From the IMG/VR virus record IMGVR_UViG_3300010885_032749, positions 1-22,750 of that record: a DNA stretch of 22,750 nt; one strand, given 5' to 3'. Position 1 is the first letter of the stretch, and the number at the start of each line of letters is the position of its first letter. Below the pieces are notes generated by a model. That model was not told the DNA's origin, did not search any database, and was given only the letters and a program-made list of their open reading frames with translations. The DNA is from a virus. The translations under genes were made by a program, and so were the position numbers. Below are positions 18,301-22,750 of the stretch, piece after piece.

Positions 18301-18553
18301 CTTATCATCTTTAGCACTTCGTATTGCTTTAATTAAGATTACAAACTTACCAAAACCTGATTTTATCGCATTAGATGAGGGATTAGGTGTATTAGATAGT
18401 AGTAATCTAAATTCAATGCACACATTCTTTACTTATATGAAGGATATGTTTAGATTTAATTTGGTGATTTCACATATTGATGTAGTTAGAGACATGGTAG
18501 ATAATATTATTACTATAGATAATGATGGAGAATTTAGTCACATAAATTGTTAG
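15368..18553 (+). CDS. Fused Mre11/SbcD nuclease - Rad50/SbcC ATPase (gp47-gp46-like recombination nuclease)
   Basis: A single chain joining both subunits of the Mre11-Rad50 (T4 gp47-gp46) DNA-end-processing complex, which resects ends for recombination. The N-terminal calcineurin-like phosphoesterase shows DIH (20-22), GGD (55-57), GNHD (91-94), MYHG (~164) and GDIHKRQ (~198). The Rad50-like part starts near 395. Its Walker A reads APNHAGKS (~412-419), with Ala in place of the first Gly. Long coiled coils flank a CKYC zinc hook near residue 737. The C-terminal lobe has the signature LSSGMERFLSSLALRIA (~970-985), Walker B FIALDEGLGVLD and the His-switch ISHID. In T4 and bacteria these are two genes, usually adjacent. 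The start overlaps the primase stop by 4 bases. All catalytic motifs look intact, so the fusion is probably active. Confidence 0.95.
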   Translation: MINKIKSKLKHVDHILHVSDIHLRNWKRHTEFKEVFKKLFVAVDNLPENSIVTVGGDIVHAKTDMSPELIKVVSYLFNELADRRPTVVICGNHDANLNNNNRLDALTPIVEANNHPNLFYLRNSGLFEIGDVCISVMSLLDSVQDYVTADKIPTDKIYKHKIAMYHGTIANSQVDSGLFLSHGLDWDTFAGYDLVLLGDIHKRQVLSKQDPIIFYPLSLVQQNFGESFEGHGYALVDLTNPDKIEYDFHDISNDYGYYTLDVTDGILPDNLPITSKTNVRLRTRNTSPAETKRILATIRKLYKNSDVMVQKLDKNTGNKDGELFGESLHQGDVRNIQYQNQLLVDYLKQNDIDEESIEAVLKINSSMNQALNQGETARNVIWKPKKFEFSNMFSYGENNVVDFSKLDGTCGLFAPNHAGKSAILDSLCFCLFDHSFRASKAEQVLNRKKDSFSCKFNFELEGVDYFIEKKAVRYAKGPLAGKLRVNIDFWYIATDGEIISLNGEQRRDTDKIIQTYVGTFDDFILTALSLQGNNSNFIDKTQGERKDLLANFLDLKIFDSLYEIANKENRVATVLLEEYAKQDFETRLGDAESAKEINEEKHEKAQVALDVAQAELEELNKELLEYNKQLQPCTADGLDIAVLEANLKSTTLKILILEESREAAKLVLKGSKDVLEVVSKDLKNNKDSFNIPLYNDYKAKLQEKIVLDNELNTLKLTVANKLSKIEKLKNHEYDPNCKYCTSNVFVKDATEASVQLEDDKKVVHDLLLKIKEVADFIESNKSIQDDAISIENLIQQKKDAEIAFERNTRTYEGFDKDIKLEDHQIAKTLQLMQLYEDNKSILSNNKTINVNIKDVNNRISLKRIDVSKLNNTVKDFHGKVKVCEQTISDCEKSILHMQELSDKQVAYDLYCKAVCKDGIPYILISKAVPFIQQYVNNILNQIIDFTVELETDGKNINAFICYDDSKWLLELSSGMERFLSSLALRIALIKITNLPKPDFIALDEGLGVLDSSNLNSMHTFFTYMKDMFRFNLVISHIDVVRDMVDNIITIDNDGEFSHINC

Positions 18554-18557
18554 ATGA

Positions 18558-18565
18558 TATTTATA
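18558..18565 (+). promoter_or_regulatory. Putative phage late promoter element abutting the ATG
   Basis: TATTTATA followed by GTAA and then ATG at 18570, beginning 12 bases before the start codon, exactly as at 12208. It fills the 16-base gap after the recombination gene, where expression would need to switch from DNA-metabolism genes to structural genes. This supports a late promoter with a leaderless transcript. Confidence 0.5.
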
Positions 18566-18569
18566 GTAA

Positions 18570-20723
18570 ATGTCATTTCTCTCAACATATAGAATACCAC
18601 TAAGAAGAGGCTACTCCGAAGGAACTTATCTAATTGAAGATACATCAGAGCTATCTCCTGACTATTTTAATGTAGATTTTTTTCCTATGGTACTTGGAGG
18701 AGGTAGGTATGTCATTAAGGTAAAAGGTAATGGTGTAAATATGAGAATGAACTCTACAATAGATGTAGAGATTATTGATGCAGAAGGGCAAAGGATATAT
18801 TGTGAAGTAGTTGATTATGTTGATAGATTCAACAACTATTACATTTCAGTTGATATATATGATATCACAGCTCAAGGATTAGCTACTGCTTACTTTGTTG
18901 GTGAAGCTATAGTTGATTTTAATGGTAATAGAGTTCCAGTAAGCGAACAAGGACAGTATAATGTAAGATGGACAAAACAATTTAATGTATTGCCATTTGA
19001 AAGAAATAATGCTGAACTAATATTTGATGAACCACCTGTAATTACAGTAGCTCAAATAATAATACCAGCAACAGTTACTGCACAATCAAGCGCAAGTGCT
19101 TATAATTTTACAAACATAACTGCAAGTAATTTAAATATTGTAACATCTAATTTTAGTGGATATGATAGGGACTTTGCTTCTAGTGCTGATATATTAGATC
19201 CTAGATTAAAAGCAATAAGAGTTAATCCTCTATCAGAGCCAATGACTATGAATAGTGTTCCAACAGCTGTTAGAACAAATGATCAAGATATTCAACATGG
19301 TAATCATATAAATTATACTTCACGATTTAATACTATTGTACAAGCCTCACAATCGTTCTTTAAAAAAGAACATTTGGGTGGTTACTTTGAGTTTTATGAT
19401 TCTGGAAGCTATCCAAAACAACTTGGTCCTGCATTACCAAATGGAGTAACAGTTTCTGGTAGTATTTGGGAACAATTAGATCATTACAATTCTACTATTG
19501 TGGAGATTGTAAATGATAAGCAAGCAATTATATCAAAACCACTCACTATTATAACGAGAGATGCTAATAATAGGTCGAGAAATACATATTCAACATTTAA
19601 CTATAAAACAGCTAATTTATTTACTGCAAGTATAGCATATGTTCCAACCGATCTATCATTTGTTACAAGCTCAACAGTAAGTCAATCTTATGTAGAGTTT
19701 ACATTCTCAGATTTGAATCCAATAAGTGGTCAAGCTTATAGAATAAGGACTTCCATAAAATCTGGTGCATCAACAGGAGATTATAAAATATTAAACGATC
19801 AGGTAGTTAGTCCAGTAGAGTATTTAACAGATGCACAATACAAAAATGGTCTTAATTATGCAAGACATGAATCAGATTATAGATTAATAGGTTATTTTAC
19901 AACACAGTCACTTATAGACACATATTGGGACTACTATTTAGAAGATAAAACAGGATTTGATATGGTAACTGGATCATTATCTAGTACTAAGATGATCGAA
20001 TCAGCAGTATTACCAGCAGCTTATACACAATCAAGCTTATTGACTACTAAATACAATCAAAACTACTCTAAAGATCAAATATACACATTAGGCTTTTACC
20101 TGACGTTAGATCCATACACTGAACTAGAAGTTTATATGAATAGCGATCCACTTAACGCATATGTTAGTATACCAATGTTGTATCCAAGAGGCTTTAACAA
20201 ATCAGATAATAAAGAAAGACAAAGATATGGTGGTTCTCAGAGTAGATTTGGAAAGTATATTGGTAAAATAAAAAACGATAGACCAACTAGTAAATACTAT
20301 GGAAAGGTTTTATTCGATTTTGAAACTGATGGAAGTGGATATGGACAACCAGTATTTAGATCAAGAGTTATAGATGAAATGTCAGGAGTAACTGGAAGTA
20401 GTTGTATTGGTGAGGTGAGTATAAAACCATATTTGATAAATGGTTTCACACCCAACATTGTACAATATGCAGTACCATTACCAGCCGAGTTTATTGCAAC
20501 AACAGTTTTATCACAATCTATTGATTTTAAAATAGATTACTTTGATTACACAGGAAGACAATCTGAATACGTTACTTTTTTAGATGATGTAATACTAAAC
20601 TTAAAAGGAGAGATACCATCTAATACATGTCAAGATGATAAATTATATTTCTACTACAATTCAGGATTTGCAGTAATACCAGGACCGCCACCATTGCAAG
20701 ATGGAGTGTTTCTACCAGGATAA
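18570..20723 (+). CDS. Tail/structural protein (717 aa)
   Basis: A predicted virion protein beginning MSFLSTYRIPLRRGYSEGTY. The N-terminal ~170 residues are a beta-rich block (VIKVKGNGVNMRMNSTIDVEIID; YISVDIYDITAQG; YNVRWTKQFNV; ELIFDEPPVITV) that resembles N-terminal attachment domains of large environmental-phage tail proteins, from memory. The middle is Ser/Thr-rich beta structure (VTGSLSS; SSTVSQSYVEFTFSDL). The C-terminal third contains a jelly-roll-like set (FKIDYFDYTGRQSEYVTFLDDVILNLKG) and ends in a Pro/Gly tail (PGPPPLQDGVFLPG). No enzyme motif is visible. It follows the Mre11-Rad50 fusion by 16 bases and precedes another structural gene by 14. A tail fibre or baseplate connector role is inferred only from composition and neighbours. 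Confidence 0.82.
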   Translation: MSFLSTYRIPLRRGYSEGTYLIEDTSELSPDYFNVDFFPMVLGGGRYVIKVKGNGVNMRMNSTIDVEIIDAEGQRIYCEVVDYVDRFNNYYISVDIYDITAQGLATAYFVGEAIVDFNGNRVPVSEQGQYNVRWTKQFNVLPFERNNAELIFDEPPVITVAQIIIPATVTAQSSASAYNFTNITASNLNIVTSNFSGYDRDFASSADILDPRLKAIRVNPLSEPMTMNSVPTAVRTNDQDIQHGNHINYTSRFNTIVQASQSFFKKEHLGGYFEFYDSGSYPKQLGPALPNGVTVSGSIWEQLDHYNSTIVEIVNDKQAIISKPLTIITRDANNRSRNTYSTFNYKTANLFTASIAYVPTDLSFVTSSTVSQSYVEFTFSDLNPISGQAYRIRTSIKSGASTGDYKILNDQVVSPVEYLTDAQYKNGLNYARHESDYRLIGYFTTQSLIDTYWDYYLEDKTGFDMVTGSLSSTKMIESAVLPAAYTQSSLLTTKYNQNYSKDQIYTLGFYLTLDPYTELEVYMNSDPLNAYVSIPMLYPRGFNKSDNKERQRYGGSQSRFGKYIGKIKNDRPTSKYYGKVLFDFETDGSGYGQPVFRSRVIDEMSGVTGSSCIGEVSIKPYLINGFTPNIVQYAVPLPAEFIATTVLSQSIDFKIDYFDYTGRQSEYVTFLDDVILNLKGEIPSNTCQDDKLYFYYNSGFAVIPGPPPLQDGVFLPG

Positions 20724-20737
20724 TAAACAAAAATAAT

Positions 20738-22588
20738 ATGGCATTTATAACAAAAGCATTTGATTTAATATATAAAAGATTTGGACCAACAGGTAGCATT
20801 TCTGAATATTGGTTTGATACAACAACATCTATACCACGAGTAGCAAACTCTTTTCTTAACTTTCCTGATGACACACTTACAAACAAGTACGTTACAACAA
20901 GAGACTCAGCAAGCAATGCCTATTATAGTGCATTACCTTGGGGATCAGCAGCAGGAGATTTTTTATGGAATATAAGCACACCATCTTGGTCTTATCAGGA
21001 CCAAACAACACTTATTCCAAATGGTCATGGTAGTGATGTGCAAGTTGACAGAGTATGGTCACCATCATATGTTACTAAAAGCTTTAATTCACAATTTCAA
21101 ACAGGTGGTACAAACTTAGGGGTAACGATTACTGGTAGTTATGCTGTGACCTCTAGTTGGATAATTATAGAACCTAAACTCGATAATGTAAGTCTTTTTT
21201 ATTATACTCACACTTATAATGGTTCTCCACAATATCCTGTAAATGTATCAGGATTTTCTGACACAGTTGCATATAGAGTGTCCTATCCAGCACTTAACTC
21301 CTTTTCAACATCATCAATTGATGGAGCTTATTTCGATCAAGGAGGTGGCGCTGCTATATCGAGAACGTCAATAATAAAGTCCTTAACAACAGCATCAGTA
21401 TCTGGTTCAGATAATTCTGCAATAGGATTAAGACTTATGACTGAAGCTCTAAAAGCAAGAAGGCTCTACTTTCCGATATTCGCGAGCGGAAGTGGCACAA
21501 CAAGAGGTACAGATTACTGGTTTAAAAAATCAACTGGATACAGAGCAAATGAAATATTCACAGATAACGGAGGAATATATAATGTAAAGTTTAGTCTCAA
21601 GAGAAAAGTACCATTTGGATATTATCCAGATACAAATAGTTTTATGACAGCCTTTATTCATAATGTATTACCACAAATACCATCATCATCAGCAAGAATA
21701 CCTGGAGCAGATGGTTGGTATCCACCAGCAAACAATATTGTGACAATAGGTAATGCATATAACGGAACACCTGACATGACCTTTGTAGATATTCAAACAG
21801 GATATTATGTAGAAAAGTTTAACTTTAACCTAATACAATATGGCTATCCAGCACAACTTTGTTTGGAGGTTAGTGGATCATTGAGCGATAGTACATATTT
21901 TGGTATAATAATAGATGAATTTGAAATGTGCAAAGTAGGCGTAACAACTGATGTAAGATTTATTAAACCAACAAGTATTGCTACAACAGTAGTTGGAATA
22001 CGACCAAGGTGGTGGTTTACCTCCTGGTGGTGGTGGATAAAACACAATGAAATGATAAACAACGAAACAATAAGAAATTGCACCAAGCCATTTCCAGCAA
22101 TACAAGGACTGGTCAATGAGCATGCTTTAGGTAAAATTATTATAAAGAATGTTTATCAAGGATGGCAAGGTGAGAGTATTAATCAGATTAGAGGGAAACA
22201 TGAAGATAATCCTTATTCCTTAAGAATAGGAATGCCATCAACTGATAAGCAACTTAAAAATGATGCTATCTATTTTATATTACATTATCTATCTTTTAAC
22301 CCTTTAACTAAGGATGTGGAGATGCGTGAGATTATACCATATAGAAACACAGAAAGAATATATATTGGTCAATCTATTGACGAGAGTACTTATAAAAACT
22401 ATACACTATTTGTTGATGGAAATGCAGTAGTTGATGACATTTACTTAAAAAGACACGATACAATAAAAGACATTCCATTAGGACAAATAATAATAAATCT
22501 TATAGATAAAGTGGAAAAGCTGCAATTAGAGATAGCTCAACTAAAACGTCAAACAATTAACAACCCTATTTATACAAAAGAACAATAA
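20738..22588 (+). CDS. Tail fibre-like structural protein (616 aa ORF; probable frameshift or two genes fused near 22000)
   Basis: One uninterrupted frame, but probably two proteins. Residues ~1-420 are Ser/Gly-rich beta structure of tail-fibre type, with a jelly-roll-like end (CLEVSGSLSDSTYFGIIIDEFEMCKVG). At ~424-435 the frame reads the implausible PRWWFTSWWWWIK. A +1 shift instead gives DQGGGLPPGGGG and a stop at 22038-22040, a typical Gly/Pro phage C-terminus. An in-frame ATG at 22052 would then start a separate 178-residue protein (MINNETIRNC) ending in a heptad coiled coil (IIINLIDKVEKLQLEIAQLK) after FVDGNAVVDDIYLKR. The coiled-coil end is like that of tail-fibre trimers. The start follows the previous stop by 14 bases with an A-rich leader. 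The ORF itself is certain; the product boundary is not. Confidence 0.75.
   Translation: MAFITKAFDLIYKRFGPTGSISEYWFDTTTSIPRVANSFLNFPDDTLTNKYVTTRDSASNAYYSALPWGSAAGDFLWNISTPSWSYQDQTTLIPNGHGSDVQVDRVWSPSYVTKSFNSQFQTGGTNLGVTITGSYAVTSSWIIIEPKLDNVSLFYYTHTYNGSPQYPVNVSGFSDTVAYRVSYPALNSFSTSSIDGAYFDQGGGAAISRTSIIKSLTTASVSGSDNSAIGLRLMTEALKARRLYFPIFASGSGTTRGTDYWFKKSTGYRANEIFTDNGGIYNVKFSLKRKVPFGYYPDTNSFMTAFIHNVLPQIPSSSARIPGADGWYPPANNIVTIGNAYNGTPDMTFVDIQTGYYVEKFNFNLIQYGYPAQLCLEVSGSLSDSTYFGIIIDEFEMCKVGVTTDVRFIKPTSIATTVVGIRPRWWFTSWWWWIKHNEMINNETIRNCTKPFPAIQGLVNEHALGKIIIKNVYQGWQGESINQIRGKHEDNPYSLRIGMPSTDKQLKNDAIYFILHYLSFNPLTKDVEMREIIPYRNTERIYIGQSIDESTYKNYTLFVDGNAVVDDIYLKRHDTIKDIPLGQIIINLIDKVEKLQLEIAQLKRQTINNPIYTKEQ
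21993..22040 (+). other. Alternative +1 frame ending in Gly/Pro tail (possible true end of upstream tail gene)
   Basis: In the +1 frame, after a TAG at 21990-21992, the sequence reads LEYDQGGGLPPGGGG then TAA at 22038-22040. A single-base shift around 21993-22002 would join the tail protein to this ending. The GGT-repeat codons give glycines here but tryptophans in the long frame. Confidence 0.5.
22052..22588 (+). other. Possible separate 178-aa coiled-coil tail protein start within the 616-aa ORF
   Basis: ATG at 22052, in the frame of the long ORF, 11 bases after the alternative stop at 22040 and behind an A-rich leader (AACACAATGAA). The product would be MINNETIRNCTKPFPAIQG onward, ending in a coiled coil. 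It is listed as an alternative reading of the end of the 20738-22588 gene, not as an additional gene. Confidence 0.45.
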
Positions 22589-22750
22589 ATGAACGACTTA
22601 ACAAAATATTTAGTAGAAGGCATAATGCAAGAAGCAGGTGAGACAGGAATTACAATTCTACTTCCTGGAGGATTTAAGCCACCTCATGGAGGTCACTTAA
22701 ACTTAGCTAAACGATATGCATCTCAACCTAATGTATCAGAAGTACAAATC
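22589..22750 (+). CDS. Nucleotidylyltransferase of the HxGH superfamily (NMNAT/cytidylyltransferase-like; 3' truncated by window end)
   Basis: The ATG follows the previous stop directly (TAA then ATG). The 54 visible residues read MNDLTKYLVEGIMQEA, then ILLPGGFKPPHGGHLNLAKRYAS. The G-G-F-K-P-P-H-G-G-H motif is the nucleotide-binding HxGH signature of the cytidylyltransferase/NMN adenylyltransferase superfamily, which transfers a nucleotidyl group onto a phosphorylated substrate. T4-like phages often carry such enzymes for NAD salvage (NadM-like) or for modifying sugars or lipids. The substrate cannot be decided from this fragment because the ISSxx-type motif and the C-terminal half are missing. 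About 15-20 residues precede the catalytic strand, slightly longer than the shortest NMNATs. Confidence 0.8.
   Translation, partial: MNDLTKYLVEGIMQEAGETGITILLPGGFKPPHGGHLNLAKRYASQPNVSEVQI

Noticed and set aside
14002-18553. Nuclease plus SbcCD-like ATPase considered as an anti-phage defence system
   Set aside because: T7 endonuclease I, primase and the Mre11-Rad50 motifs are standard phage replication/recombination proteins and sit among tail genes.
20620-20916. Reverse-strand 98-aa open frame
   Set aside because: Lies opposite two strong + strand genes and their junction, has no domain-like pattern or upstream signals, and looks like a shadow frame.
21844-22123. Two overlapping reverse-strand frames (81-90 aa)
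   Set aside because: Both lie opposite the tail gene and include reverse-read GGT repeats; low-complexity hydrophobic products with no support.
1-22750. Stop-codon reassignment
   Set aside because: TAA, TAG and TGA all end genes at sensible places, with clear starts just after them.

Overview
The window looks like one stretch of the genome of a large, lytic, T4-like tailed phage (Caudoviricetes). All convincing genes lie on the + strand, are packed with gaps of roughly 0-110 bases, and are AT-rich. Most encode long, Ser/Thr/Gly-rich beta-structured virion proteins with Ig-like, LamG-like and jelly-roll-like modules. The rest encode phage DNA-metabolism proteins. No tRNA, rRNA, CRISPR array, insertion sequence or integrase was seen. 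All three stop codons (TAA, TAG, TGA) end genes, so nothing suggests a recoded genetic code.

Host clues are indirect. None of the starts has a recognisable Shine-Dalgarno sequence and upstream regions are A-rich, as in Bacteroidota. One gap (14401-14447) carries a near match to the Bacteroidota promoter. A marine or freshwater Bacteroidota phage is the best guess, not a proof.

Layout: (1) 1-9698, tail or baseplate-like structural genes: the 3' part of a DNRLRE-like protein, two tandem Ig-containing paralogues, and a giant 1494-residue protein with a P2-gpI-like segment, a LamG-like domain and a jelly-roll-like module. (2) 9742-10296, a free-standing GIY-YIG homing endonuclease placed between structural genes. 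(3) 10315-13989, three more structural genes, the last two sharing a C-terminal domain and separated by a hairpin terminator. (4) 14002-18553, a DNA replication/recombination block: T7-type endonuclease I, a DnaG-type primase, and a single-chain fusion of Mre11/SbcD nuclease with Rad50/SbcC ATPase (gp47-gp46 in T4 terms). (5) 18570-22588, two more structural genes, the second of which probably hides a frameshift or gene boundary near 22000. (6) 22589 to the window end, the start of an HxGH nucleotidylyltransferase (NMN adenylyltransferase/cytidylyltransferase superfamily).

The most interesting non-coding signal is a recurrent element, TATTTATA followed by an A-rich run, in four intergenic gaps. 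In two cases it begins exactly 12 bases before the ATG. One of these lies only about 12 bases past a strong terminator hairpin, leaving no room for a conventional -35 box. This looks like a phage late promoter giving leaderless or nearly leaderless mRNAs. The block of primase, Mre11-Rad50 fusion and Holliday-junction nuclease probably serves recombination-dependent replication, while the surrounding genes build the tail and host-contact structures.
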